Positions 1-7,198 of a stretch of 11,303 bases of DNA are shown here, piece after piece. The DNA is taken from contig JBIKVM010000084.1 of NCBI GenBank assembly GCA_044356825.1, positions 1 to 11,303 on the forward strand, given 5' to 3'. The stretch's first letter is position 1; every line of letters starts with the position of its first letter. Both the position numbers and the translations under genes were made by a program. The stretch is from JAUREX01 sp044356825 (lineage in GTDB: Bacteria > Pseudomonadota > Alphaproteobacteria > Rhodobacterales > Rhodobacteraceae). The notes under the pieces were generated by a model, which saw nothing but the letters and a program-made list of their open reading frames with translations, ran no database searches and had not been told where the DNA came from.

Positions 1-993
<993 letters not shown>

Positions 994-1005
994 CCGCCGT
1001 CCCCC

Positions 1006-2118
1006 TCAGGCCTGGATCGAGGCGTCGAGCGCCGCGAGGATCGCGTCGCCCATGGCCGAGGTCGAGACCGGCTGGCCGCCCTCGGGCCCCATCAGATCGG
1101 CCGTGCGCACCCCGTCGGCCAGCACCTTCTCCACGGCCTTTTCCAGCCGCTCGGCCTCGGCGCCGAGGTCGAAGGAATAGCGCAGCGCCATCGCGAAGCT
1201 CAGCACACAGGCGATGGGGTTGGCCTTTCCCTGCCCCGCTATGTCGGGGGCCGAGCCGTGCACGGGCTCATAGAGCGCCTTGGGCCGGCCGTTCTTCATC
1301 GGCGCCCCGAGCGAGGCCGAGGGCAGCATGCCGAGCGAGCCCGTCAGCATCGCCGCCGCATCCGACAGGAGATCGCCAAAGAGGTTGTCGGTCACGATCA
1401 CGTCGAACTGCTTGGGCCAGCGGCAAAGCTGCATCGCGCCCGCGTCAGCATACATGTGGCTCAGCGCGACGTCGGGATATTCGCGGTCGTGCACCTCCTG
1501 CACCACCTGCCGCCAGAGCACGCCCGATTCCATCACATTGGCCTTCTCCATCGAGCAGACCTTGTTCTGGCGCCGGCGCGCCAGTTCGAAGGCCGAGCGC
1601 GCGACCCGCGCGATCTCGCCCTCGGTGTAGCGCTGGGTGTTGATGCCCACGCGCTCGTTGCCTTCGGTGAAGATCCCGCGCGGCTCGCCGAAATAGACGC
1701 CCGAGGTCAGCTCGCGCACGATGACGATGTCGAGGCCCGCCACCACCTCGCGCTTGAGGCTCGAGAAATCGGCGAGCGCATCGAAGCACTGCGCGGGGCG
1801 GAGGTTGGCGTAGAGGTCCATCTCCTTGCGCAGGCGCAACAGGCCCCGCTCGGGCTTCACGCTGAAGTCGAGGCTGTCATACTTCGGCCCGCCGACCGCG
1901 CCGAGCAGCACCGCGTCCGCGGCCTGCGCGCGCGCCATCGTGGCGTCCGTCAGGGGCGTGCCGTGCGCGTCATAGGCCGCGCCGCCCACGAGGTCCTCCG
2001 AGACGTCGAAACGGATGCCGCGGCGGTCGCCGAACCAGGCGATGATGCGCTTGACCTCGGCCATGACCTCGGGGCCGATGCCGTCTCCGGCGAGGATCAG
2101 AAGCGAGGGATTGGGCAT
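1006..2118 (-). CDS. leuB: 3-isopropylmalate dehydrogenase
   Basis: Cytoplasmic NAD-dependent oxidative decarboxylation of 3-isopropylmalate to 2-ketoisocaproate, the third step of leucine synthesis. The protein is 370 residues, normal for the family. Visible family features are the N-terminal ILAGDGIGPEV (8-18), the arginine cluster LLRLRKEMDLYANLRP (93-108), RELTSGVYFGEPRG with catalytic Tyr142, MEKANVM with Lys192, and the metal-binding aspartates Asp225 (YADAGAMQL), Asp249 and Asp253 (NLFGDLLSDAAAM). EPVHGSAPDIAGQGKANP (284-301) forms the NAD site. An in-frame ATG 22 codons upstream gives a non-homologous tail; the chosen ATG (2116-2118) begins MPNPSLLILAGDG and has GGAG 9 nt upstream. 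It lies 40 bp after the LysR gene and 12 bp before purA on the same strand. leuC and leuD are on the same strand about 2 kb upstream, separated by the LysR/SDR pair. Confidence 0.97.
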   Translation of the reverse strand: MPNPSLLILAGDGIGPEVMAEVKRIIAWFGDRRGIRFDVSEDLVGGAAYDAHGTPLTDATMARAQAADAVLLGAVGGPKYDSLDFSVKPERGLLRLRKEMDLYANLRPAQCFDALADFSSLKREVVAGLDIVIVRELTSGVYFGEPRGIFTEGNERVGINTQRYTEGEIARVARSAFELARRRQNKVCSMEKANVMESGVLWRQVVQEVHDREYPDVALSHMYADAGAMQLCRWPKQFDVIVTDNLFGDLLSDAAAMLTGSLGMLPSASLGAPMKNGRPKALYEPVHGSAPDIAGQGKANPIACVLSFAMALRYSFDLGAEAERLEKAVEKVLADGVRTADLMGPEGGQPVSTSAMGDAILAALDASIQA

Positions 2119-2158
2119 TTTGGCTGTCTCCGAAGACTGGCGCGGTTGTGACTGCGGC

Positions 2159-3091
2159 CTATCCCGATGGCGCGGCGCGGTCAATCTGTCGCGAGGGTTG
2201 CAGCGCCGCGGCCAAGCCCTCTGCGAGCGCGCGCCAGACGTGATCGATGCGCGGGATGCGGCGGACGCTGTCCTGCGCGGTCAGCCAGACAGGCAGGGGC
2301 GGGATGTGGGCGCCGAGGTCGAGTTCCTCGACCAGCGGATCGGCGCGGGCAACGGGGCGCAGGCAGACCCCAATGCCGCCGCCGGCGCGCACCAGCTCCC
2401 AATAGGCGCTCTGATTGTCGCTGCGCAGCGCGAAACGCGCCTCTTCGGGCCGCCAACCCTGCGCGGCCATGCCCCGACGGATCAGCGGGTTGCGGTCATA
2501 ATCGACGATCGCGTGGCCCATGAGGTCGGTCATGGCGCAGGGACGCCCCGCGCGGTCGAGATAGCTGCGCGCCGCGAACATGCCGATCTCGATGTCGCCC
2601 AGATGCCGGGTCACGAGGTTGAGCTGGTGCGGTCGATACATCCGCACCGCGATGTCCGCGCCGCGAAAGGCGAGGTTCTCGCTCTCGTCAGATGGCATGA
2701 GGATCAGTGTCAGGTGGGGCGCGTCGGATGCGATGCGGGCGAGGATCCTGGGCAGCAGGTGATGGGCGACGAAGACGCTCGCGGCGATGCGCACCTCGCC
2801 CGAGAGGGTGGGTGACTGTGCCTTTGCACCAAGCGCCAGATCACGCAGACCAAGCTGCATCCGGCGCGCAGGTTCGAGCAACTCCTGCCCGACCGGGGTC
2901 AGCGCCAGCCCGAGCGGGTGCCGGTGGAAGAGTTCGACGCCGAGCCGCGCCTCAAGCGCCCGGATGTGGCGGCCAAGCGTCGGCTGGCTCTGGCCAGTCG
3001 CCCGGGCACCGGCGGACAGAGACCCGGTCTCGGCGACGGCGAGAAATGACCGGATCAGCGACCAATCCGGAAGATCGGCATCGAATGACAT
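2159..3091 (-). CDS. LysR-family transcriptional regulator
   Basis: DNA-binding regulator with the LysR plan: an N-terminal winged helix-turn-helix (DWSLIRSFLAVAETGSLSAG, residues 9-28; recognition part ATGQSQPTLGRHIRALEARL, 31-50), a linker helix to about residue 90, then a periplasmic-binding-protein-like co-inducer domain (about 95-295) beginning at GEVRIAAS. About 310 residues, typical for the family. The start is uncertain: ATGs at 3112, 3103 and 3091 are in frame and none has a strong ribosome site. I chose 3091 because the conserved domain begins just after it and because the longer forms would run through the inverted repeat at 3097-3127. LysR proteins usually control the divergent gene and themselves, here the SDR-like gene at 3191. 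The ligand is unknown. Its gene is followed 40 bp later by leuB, so readthrough into leuB is possible, but nothing shows that it controls leucine synthesis. Confidence 0.9.
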   Translation of the reverse strand: MSFDADLPDWSLIRSFLAVAETGSLSAGARATGQSQPTLGRHIRALEARLGVELFHRHPLGLALTPVGQELLEPARRMQLGLRDLALGAKAQSPTLSGEVRIAASVFVAHHLLPRILARIASDAPHLTLILMPSDESENLAFRGADIAVRMYRPHQLNLVTRHLGDIEIGMFAARSYLDRAGRPCAMTDLMGHAIVDYDRNPLIRRGMAAQGWRPEEARFALRSDNQSAYWELVRAGGGIGVCLRPVARADPLVEELDLGAHIPPLPVWLTAQDSVRRIPRIDHVWRALAEGLAAALQPSRQIDRAAPSG

Positions 3092-3096
3092 GCACG

Positions 3097-3127
3097 ATTG
3101 CATATCACGCATTCACATCCATGCAAT
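3097..3127. promoter_or_regulatory. Inverted repeat in LysR/SDR divergent promoter, likely LysR operator
   Basis: ATTGCAT (3097-3103) and ATGCAAT (3121-3127) form a perfect 7-bp inverted repeat with a 17-bp spacer. A third half-site, ATGCA (3090-3094), is a 5-bp inverted partner of TGCAT at 3099. The stretch lies in the 99-bp region between the divergent LysR and SDR starts, where LysR regulators normally bind. Because of the symmetry, TTGCAT is -35-like in both directions. On the minus strand TATGCA follows at 16 bp, which would start the LysR mRNA at about its ATG at 3091 (near-leaderless). The -10 match on the plus strand is poor. The operator role is inferred from position and symmetry. 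Confidence 0.5.
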
Positions 3128-3190
3128 TCCGATCTGGCGCGGATGTGCCTAGCTTCAGGTCGTGGCGATGTCGCGAAGGAGCGCACCCAA

Positions 3191-4075
3191 ATGACGGGAA
3201 CCGTCCTGATCCTCGGCCCGAGCGGCCGTTTCGGTCGCCATGCGGCCCTTGCCTTCACCGACGCGGGCTGGTCGGTCAGATGCTTCGACCGGCGGCGTGA
3301 CGACCTGATGGGGGCGGCGAAAGGCGCGGACGTGATCGTGAACGCTTGGAACCCGCCCTATCCCGACTGGGCGGCGCAGGTGCCGCCTCTGCACGCTGCG
3401 GTCCGCAACGCAGCCCTCGCAGCGGATGCGACCGTGATCGTGCCCGGCAATGTCTATGTCTTCGGCGCCCGGACCCCGGCCCCGTGGGGCACGGACACAC
3501 CCCATGCGGCGGCGAACCCGCTCGGCCGCATCCGGATCGAGATGGAGGCCGCCTATCGCGCCGACGGGGTGCGCACCATCCTTTTGCGCGCGGGCGATTT
3601 CCTCGACACCGAACCGAGCGGCAACTGGTTCGACCGGATCATGATCCGGAAACTGCCACAGGGTCGTTTCGTCTGCCCGGGCGACCCGGATGTGCCCCAT
3701 GCCTGGGCCTTTCTGCCCGACCTCGCGCGTGCCGCCGTCGCGCTGGCGGGAAAACGCGCCGATCTGCCCCGCTTTGCCGATGTGCCCTTCCCCGGCTACA
3801 CCCTGTCCGGTCGCGAGATGCACGCGGCGCTGGAGCGCATCAACGGCCGGACGCTGCGGCTCGACCGGATGAACTGGCTGCCCCTGCGCCTTGCCGCGCC
3901 CTTCTGGCCGCTGGAGCGCTACCTGCTCGAGCTGCGCTATCTCTGGTCGACGCCGCACTGCCTCGAGGGGGAGCAGATGCGCGGGCTGCTCCCCGACTTC
4001 GACGCCACGCCGCCGGAAGTTGCCCTCGCGCGCGCCACAGTCGCGGCGGTAGGCGCTAGACCGCGCACGTCATAG
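3191..4075 (+). CDS. Atypical NAD(P)-binding SDR-like oxidoreductase/epimerase-family protein
   Basis: A 294-residue cytoplasmic protein of the extended/atypical short-chain dehydrogenase type (NAD-dependent epimerase/dehydratase superfamily). The N-terminal Rossmann motif is VLILGPSGRFGRHAA, with GxxGxxG at residues 9-15. A basic Arg cluster (CFDRRRDD, 31-38) ends the second beta strand and hints at NADP preference. NAWNPPYPDW (51-60) and NVYVFG (87-92) occupy the usual cofactor-lining strands. The classical Tyr-x-x-x-Lys pair is not visible where expected (around LGRIRIEMEAAY, 111-122), so it may bind or isomerise a substrate differently. The ATG at 3191 has AAGGAG 9 nt upstream; an upstream in-frame ATG at 3098 falls inside the operator and is rejected. 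It is transcribed divergently from the LysR gene and converges on leuD across a strong hairpin. The substrate cannot be told from the sequence. Confidence 0.85.
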   Translation: MTGTVLILGPSGRFGRHAALAFTDAGWSVRCFDRRRDDLMGAAKGADVIVNAWNPPYPDWAAQVPPLHAAVRNAALAADATVIVPGNVYVFGARTPAPWGTDTPHAAANPLGRIRIEMEAAYRADGVRTILLRAGDFLDTEPSGNWFDRIMIRKLPQGRFVCPGDPDVPHAWAFLPDLARAAVALAGKRADLPRFADVPFPGYTLSGREMHAALERINGRTLRLDRMNWLPLRLAAPFWPLERYLLELRYLWSTPHCLEGEQMRGLLPDFDATPPEVALARATVAAVGARPRTS

Positions 4076-4076
4076 C

Positions 4077-4117
4077 CCGCCCCGAGGCGCTTTCAGACGG
4101 CGAAGCGCCCCGGGCGG
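4077..4117. terminator. Two-tier hairpin between convergent SDR and leuD genes
   Basis: An inner perfect stem GGCGCTT (4086-4092) / AAGCGCC (4103-4109) with a 10-nt loop is capped outside by CCGCCC (4077-4082) / GGGCGG (4112-4117) across a small internal loop. It fills the 62-bp gap between the SDR stop (4075) and the leuD stop (4138) and reads as a hairpin on both strands, so it could end both transcripts. There is no T-run on either side. Efficient intrinsic termination is therefore not assured; it may instead be an mRNA 3'-end protecting stem. Confidence 0.55.
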
Positions 4118-4137
4118 TGGAGCCGGGACAGGGATCG

Positions 4138-4743
4138 TCAGACCCAGGGGCGGAGCGTGCGCGCGCGCGCCTCATAGGCGTCGATCGCCGCGACCTTCTC
4201 GAGCGAGAGCCCGATGTCGTCGAGGCCGTTGACGAGACAATGCTTCTTGAAGGGGTCGATGTCGAAGGAAAACACCGTTCCGTCGGCGGCAGTGACGGTC
4301 TGGGCGGGCAGATCGACGCTGATGCGGGCGTTCGCGCCCTTTTCGGCGTCCTTCATCAGATGCGCGACCGCCTCGGCGGGCAGCGTGACGGGCAGGATCC
4401 CGTTCTTGAAGCAGTTGTTGTAGAAGATGTCGGCGAAGGAGGTCGAGATCACGCAGCGGATCCCGAAATCGAGGAGCGCCCAGGGCGCATGCTCGCGGCT
4501 CGAGCCGCAGCCGAAATTGTCGCCCGCGACCAGGATCTGCGCCTGCCGGTAGGGTGGGCGGTTCAGCACGAAATCGGCGATCTCGTTGCCCTGCCGGTCA
4601 TAGCGCATCTCGTCGAAGAGGTTCACGCCCAGCCCCGTGCGCTTGATCGTCTTGAGGAACTGCTTGGGGATGATCATGTCGGTGTCGATGTTGACGAGCG
4701 GCATGGGCGCCGCGATGCCGGTCAGGGTGGTGAACTTGTCCAT
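4138..4743 (-). CDS. leuD: 3-isopropylmalate dehydratase small subunit
   Basis: Small subunit (swivel domain) of isopropylmalate isomerase, which pairs with LeuC to convert 2-isopropylmalate to 3-isopropylmalate in the cytoplasm. The protein is 201 residues, the usual length of proteobacterial LeuD. Visible signatures are NIDTDMIIPKQFLKTIKRTG (18-37), the active-site loop GCGSSREHAPWAL (78-90), which supplies substrate-binding Ser and Arg, and SFADIFYNNCFKNGILPV (102-119). The start ATG (4741-4743) has a strong AGGAGGAAG ribosome site and lies 14 bp after the leuC stop, so the two subunits are made from one mRNA. A longer frame extending up to 5385 is antisense-frame readthrough inside leuC and is rejected. 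The gene ends at the hairpin shared with the convergent SDR gene, which probably uncouples it from leuB. Confidence 0.97.
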   Translation of the reverse strand: MDKFTTLTGIAAPMPLVNIDTDMIIPKQFLKTIKRTGLGVNLFDEMRYDRQGNEIADFVLNRPPYRQAQILVAGDNFGCGSSREHAPWALLDFGIRCVISTSFADIFYNNCFKNGILPVTLPAEAVAHLMKDAEKGANARISVDLPAQTVTAADGTVFSFDIDPFKKHCLVNGLDDIGLSLEKVAAIDAYEARARTLRPWV

Positions 4744-4757
4744 CTCGCTTCCTCCTC

Positions 4758-6176
4758 TCAGACCGTTTGGCCCATGATCTCGCGCACATCCGTGAGCCGG
4801 CCGGTGATGGCGGCGGCGGCGGCCATGGCGGGGCTCATGAGGTGGGTGCGGCCCTTGTAGCCCTGCCGGCCCTCGAAGTTGCGGTTCGAGGTCGCGGCGC
4901 AGCGCTCGCCGGGGGCGAGCTGGTCGGGGTTCATGCCAAGGCACATCGAGCAGCCCGCGAGCCGCCATTCGAAGCCCGCATCGACGAAGACCTGCGCGAG
5001 CCCCTCCTCCTCGGCCTGGAGCCGCACGAGGCCAGAGCCCGGCACGACCATGCCGCGCACGCCCGGCGCGAGCCTGCGGCCGCGCAGGATCGCGGCGGCG
5101 GCGCGCAGATCCTCGATCCGGCCGTTGGTGCACGAGCCGATGAAGACGGCGTCGATCGGGATGTCGGCAAGGCGCGTGCCGGGCTTCAGCCCCATGTAGT
5201 CGAGCGCGCGGCGCGCGGCCTCGACCTTGCCGCCCGCGAAGCTCTCGGGGTCGGGGACGGTGGCGGTGATGGGCAGCACGTCCTCGGGGCTGGTGCCCCA
5301 GGTGACGAGGGGGGCGATGTCCTCGGCGCGCAGCGTCACGACCTTGTCGAAATGCGCGCCCGCGTCGGTGTGGAGCGTCCGCCACCAGGCGACGGCGGCC
5401 TCCCAGGCGGCGCCCTTCGGCGCGTGGGGGCGGCCGCGCAGATAGTCGAAGGTCTTCTCGTCGGGCGCGATCAGGCCCGCGCGCGCGCCGCCCTCGATCG
5501 CCATGTTGCAGACCGTCATGCGCCCTTCCATCGAGAGGGCGCGGATCGCCTCGCCGCAGTATTCGATGACATGGCCGGTGCCGCCCGCGGTGCCCGTCGC
5601 GCCGATGACGGCCAGCGTGATGTCCTTGGCCGTGACGCCGGGCGCGAGCGTGCCGGTGATCTCGACCTTCATGTTCTTCGATTTCTTCTGGATCAGCGTC
5701 TGGGTCGCGAGCACATGCTCGACCTCCGAGGTGCCGATGCCGTGGGCGAGCGCGCCGAAGGCGCCATGCGTCGCGGTGTGGCTGTCGCCGCAGACGATGG
5801 TGGTGCCGGGCAAGGTCCAGCCCTGCTCGGGGCCGATGATGTGCACGATGCCCTGGCGGATGTCGGAGACGGGATAGTAGTGGATGCCGAAGTCGCGCGC
5901 GTTGCGGTCGAGCGCCTCGACCTGGATGCGGCTTTCCTCGTTGTCGATGCGCGACTCGCGCCCGGCGGTGGTGGGCACGTTGTGGTCGGGCACCGCGATC
6001 GTCTTGCCCGGCGCGCGCACCTTGCGCCCGGCCATGCGCAGACCCTCGAAGGCCTGCGGGCTCGTGACCTCGTGCACGAGGTGGCGGTCGATGTAGAGAA
6101 GGCAGGTGCCGTCCTCGGACTGGTGGGCGACGTGGTCGTCCCAGATCTTGTCGTAAAGCGTGCGGGGGGCTGTCAT
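4758..6176 (-). CDS. leuC: 3-isopropylmalate dehydratase large subunit
   Basis: Large, 4Fe-4S-containing subunit of isopropylmalate isomerase (aconitase superfamily). The protein is 472 residues. All three cluster-ligand cysteines are present: Cys349 in GSCTNGRIEDL, and Cys409 and Cys412 in AGCSMCLGMNPD. Other family motifs are AVPDHNVPTT (61-70), CGDSHTATHGAFGALAHGIG (129-148), the GATGTAGGTGHVIEY stretch (192-206) and ATSNRNFEGRQG (428-439). The start ATG (6174-6176) begins MTAPRTLYDKIWDDH, matching family N-termini. An in-frame extension up to 6437 is rejected because it is low-complexity and unlike LeuC. The ribosome site is weak (ACGGAT about 8 nt upstream), in contrast to the strong one of leuD. 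First gene of the leuCD unit; the 274-bp upstream region carries a candidate promoter, a leader ORF and alternative hairpins. Confidence 0.98.
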   Translation of the reverse strand: MTAPRTLYDKIWDDHVAHQSEDGTCLLYIDRHLVHEVTSPQAFEGLRMAGRKVRAPGKTIAVPDHNVPTTAGRESRIDNEESRIQVEALDRNARDFGIHYYPVSDIRQGIVHIIGPEQGWTLPGTTIVCGDSHTATHGAFGALAHGIGTSEVEHVLATQTLIQKKSKNMKVEITGTLAPGVTAKDITLAVIGATGTAGGTGHVIEYCGEAIRALSMEGRMTVCNMAIEGGARAGLIAPDEKTFDYLRGRPHAPKGAAWEAAVAWWRTLHTDAGAHFDKVVTLRAEDIAPLVTWGTSPEDVLPITATVPDPESFAGGKVEAARRALDYMGLKPGTRLADIPIDAVFIGSCTNGRIEDLRAAAAILRGRRLAPGVRGMVVPGSGLVRLQAEEEGLAQVFVDAGFEWRLAGCSMCLGMNPDQLAPGERCAATSNRNFEGRQGYKGRTHLMSPAMAAAAAITGRLTDVREIMGQTV

Positions 6177-6212
6177 GGCTGGGATCCGTCGCAGGTGGCA
6201 GGGAAGGGGCGC

Positions 6213-6242
6213 GGCACGAGGCGGTGCCTCAGGCGCCGGCAC
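6213..6242 (-). promoter_or_regulatory. Alternative hairpins in the leuC 5' leader
   Basis: On the minus strand three short complementary segments follow one another: GTGCC (6242-6238), GGCAC (6228-6224) and GTGCC (6217-6213). The middle one can pair with either neighbour, giving two mutually exclusive 5-bp stems, with loops of 9 nt and 6 nt. The stop codon of the possible leader ORF (6231-6229) lies in the first loop. This is the layout of a ribosome-controlled switch. There is no T-run, so if it works it would act on translation or through Rho. The stems are short and could be chance in G+C-rich DNA. Confidence 0.25.
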
Positions 6243-6315
6243 GGACAAAGTGGTGGCGGCCGTGGAAACGGTCGCAGAGACGATCATGGTCCGCGAGGTC
6301 GACGAAGGGCTCCAT
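6229..6315 (-). CDS. Possible 28-residue leader ORF upstream of leuC
   Basis: A short ATG-to-TGA frame begins MEPFVDLADHDRLCDRF and ends HHFVRAGA. It lies entirely in the leuC 5' region and stops 52 nt before the leuC ATG. Its ATG falls about 7 nt after the -10 of the candidate leuC promoter, so the mRNA could start at or next to this codon and be leaderless, as is known for some alphaproteobacterial leader peptides such as trpL of Sinorhizobium. There is no run of leucine codons (only two Leu; four His, including an adjacent pair), which argues against classical leucine attenuation. The stop codon sits within the alternative-hairpin region. This may be a chance ORF; I report it because position, promoter spacing and structure agree. 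Confidence 0.25.
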   Translation of the reverse strand: MEPFVDLADHDRLCDRFHGRHHFVRAGA

Positions 6316-6321
6316 GCCGCT

Positions 6322-6350
6322 GCCATAGTGTCAATCGCCCCGCAGAGCAA
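6322..6350 (-). promoter_or_regulatory. Candidate leuC promoter
   Basis: On the minus strand TTGCTC (6350-6345) is separated by exactly 17 bp from TATGGC (6327-6322), giving a sigma-70-like promoter with a predicted start near 6315 and a leuC leader of about 140 nt. A consensus TTGACA also lies at 6334-6329, but no acceptable -10 box follows it at 16-18 bp. Inferred from sequence match and position only. Confidence 0.35.
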
Positions 6351-6399
6351 GGTCGATGCGAGGCGTGCTGCAGACCCGGACACCACATCGAGAGGGCGG

Positions 6400-6429
6400 T
6401 TGACGGGCGCGTTACGACCCCCATATCCG
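6400..6429 (+). promoter_or_regulatory. Candidate promoter of the SOUL-family gene
   Basis: TTGACG (6400-6405) is followed at 18 bp by TATCCG (6424-6429), or at 17 bp by ATATCC (6423-6428). The predicted start is near 6436, giving a short 5' leader of about 15-18 nt that still contains the GGGGGA ribosome site (6442-6447). It diverges from the leuC control region. The -10 match is moderate. Confidence 0.4.
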
Positions 6430-6450
6430 CATGACACCAGCGGGGGACGA

Positions 6451-7107
6451 ATGATGACGCAACGACGGATCGGCAGGCGCGGGATCGGCGCGGCACTGGT
6501 TGCATTGCTGACGCTGGGCGGACCCGCGACACAAGCGGGTGCCGCGGAGGGCGATCACAACGGCTATGAAGGTCCGCCCTACGCGGTCGAGCGTGTCGAG
6601 GGCCCGGTCGAGTTGCGCCGCTATGCAGCGCATGTCGTGGCAGAGGTGCGGGTCGGGGGCGACCGCTCGGCCGCCGTGCTTTCGGGCTTTCGCATCCTCG
6701 GCGGCTACATCTTCGGCGACAATGCCGACGGGCGCGAGATCGCGATGACCGTGCCGGTCAGCCAGACGCCCGAGCTGCCCTCGGGCGCCGGCGGCACGCT
6801 GCGAGATGCCTCCGCGGGGCCTTGGACCGTGCGCTTCATGATGCCGTCGGACTTCAAGGCCGATACCCTACCCGCCCCCAAGGATGACCGAATCCGCTTC
6901 GTGACGACCCGCCCCGAGCGTCAGATCGTGGCGCGCTTCTCGGGCATCCCGAGCACGAATGACTTCGAGGAACAGGGCGCCGCGCTGCGCGAATGGGCTG
7001 CGGCATGGGGCCTCGAGATCACGGGAGGGCCGCACCTCTATTATTACGACGACCCGATGACACTGCCCTGGAACCGCCGCAACGAAATCGCGTTCACGGT
7101 ACGCTGA
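6451..7107 (+). CDS. Exported SOUL/HBP-family haem-binding-like protein
   Basis: A 218-residue protein with an N-terminal export signal (basic MMTQRRIGRRG, hydrophobic GAALVALLTLGG, probable cleavage after residue 31, near ATQAGA-AE), then a complete SOUL domain. SOUL hallmarks are YAVERVEGPVELRRYAAHVV (44-63), ILGGYIFGDN followed by EIAMTVPVSQ (82-105), WTVRFMMPSDF with TLPAPKD (125-145), the FSGIPS strand (163-168) and the closing YYYDDPMTLPWNRRNE (197-212). SOUL proteins bind haem or other tetrapyrroles in some lineages; the bacterial exported members have no settled function, so binding is only a family-level expectation. Two adjacent ATGs occur (6451, 6454). The second is better spaced from GGGGGA, so the true start may be one codon later. 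The gene diverges from leuC, is followed by a hairpin, and appears to be its own transcription unit. Confidence 0.88.
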   Translation: MMTQRRIGRRGIGAALVALLTLGGPATQAGAAEGDHNGYEGPPYAVERVEGPVELRRYAAHVVAEVRVGGDRSAAVLSGFRILGGYIFGDNADGREIAMTVPVSQTPELPSGAGGTLRDASAGPWTVRFMMPSDFKADTLPAPKDDRIRFVTTRPERQIVARFSGIPSTNDFEEQGAALREWAAAWGLEITGGPHLYYYDDPMTLPWNRRNEIAFTVR

Positions 7108-7112
7108 TCGAT

Positions 7113-7134
7113 CCCCGGCGACGTTGAGCCGGGG
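7113..7134 (+). terminator. Hairpin after the SOUL-family gene
   Basis: A perfect stem CCCCGGC (7113-7119) / GCCGGGG (7128-7134) with an 8-nt loop begins 5 nt after the SOUL gene stop codon. The position and G+C-rich stem fit a transcript end, but no T-run follows. Its loop and right arm overlap the -35 box of the rsfS promoter, packing the end of one unit and the start of the next into about 40 bp. Confidence 0.5.
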
Positions 7135-7152
7135 CCGCAACGGTGCTATGAT
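7124..7152 (+). promoter_or_regulatory. Promoter of the rsfS-rlmH unit
   Basis: TTGAGC (7124-7129), a 17-bp spacer and TATGAT (7147-7152) make the best sigma-70-type promoter in the window (4 and 5 matches of 6). The predicted transcription start is near 7159, leaving a leader of about 40 nt before the ribosome site at 7185-7190. If real, the ATG at 7148 lies inside the -10 box and cannot be the rsfS start. Confidence 0.6.
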
Positions 7153-7198
7153 CGCGGAGTTCGCCTTCTGGGCGGTCCGGAAAACGGGAGACGGGACA

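Noticed and set aside
1669..1700. LeuB YADAGAMQL in place of the more usual YxDNxAMQL as a damaged active site
   Set aside because: The metal-binding Asp225 and all other catalytic residues are present, so the change looks like lineage variation rather than loss of function.
2119..2184. Upstream start for leuB at 2184 adding 22 residues
   Set aside because: The extension is unlike LeuB N-termini and overlaps the end of the LysR gene; the ATG at 2118 has a good ribosome site and the expected MPNPSLLILAGDG start.
6329..6334. Consensus TTGACA on the minus strand as the leuC -35 box
   Set aside because: No acceptable -10 hexamer occurs 16-18 bp downstream; the overlapping TTGCTC/TATGGC pair fits better.
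4767..6434. Long plus-strand ORF (555 codons) opposite leuC
   Set aside because: Shadow of leuC; low-complexity composition, no domain, and its frame is explained by the third-position bias of leuC.
6284..6532. 82-codon minus-strand ORF upstream of leuC as a leader peptide
   Set aside because: It starts inside the divergent SOUL gene, upstream of any candidate leuC promoter, and shows no sensible product.
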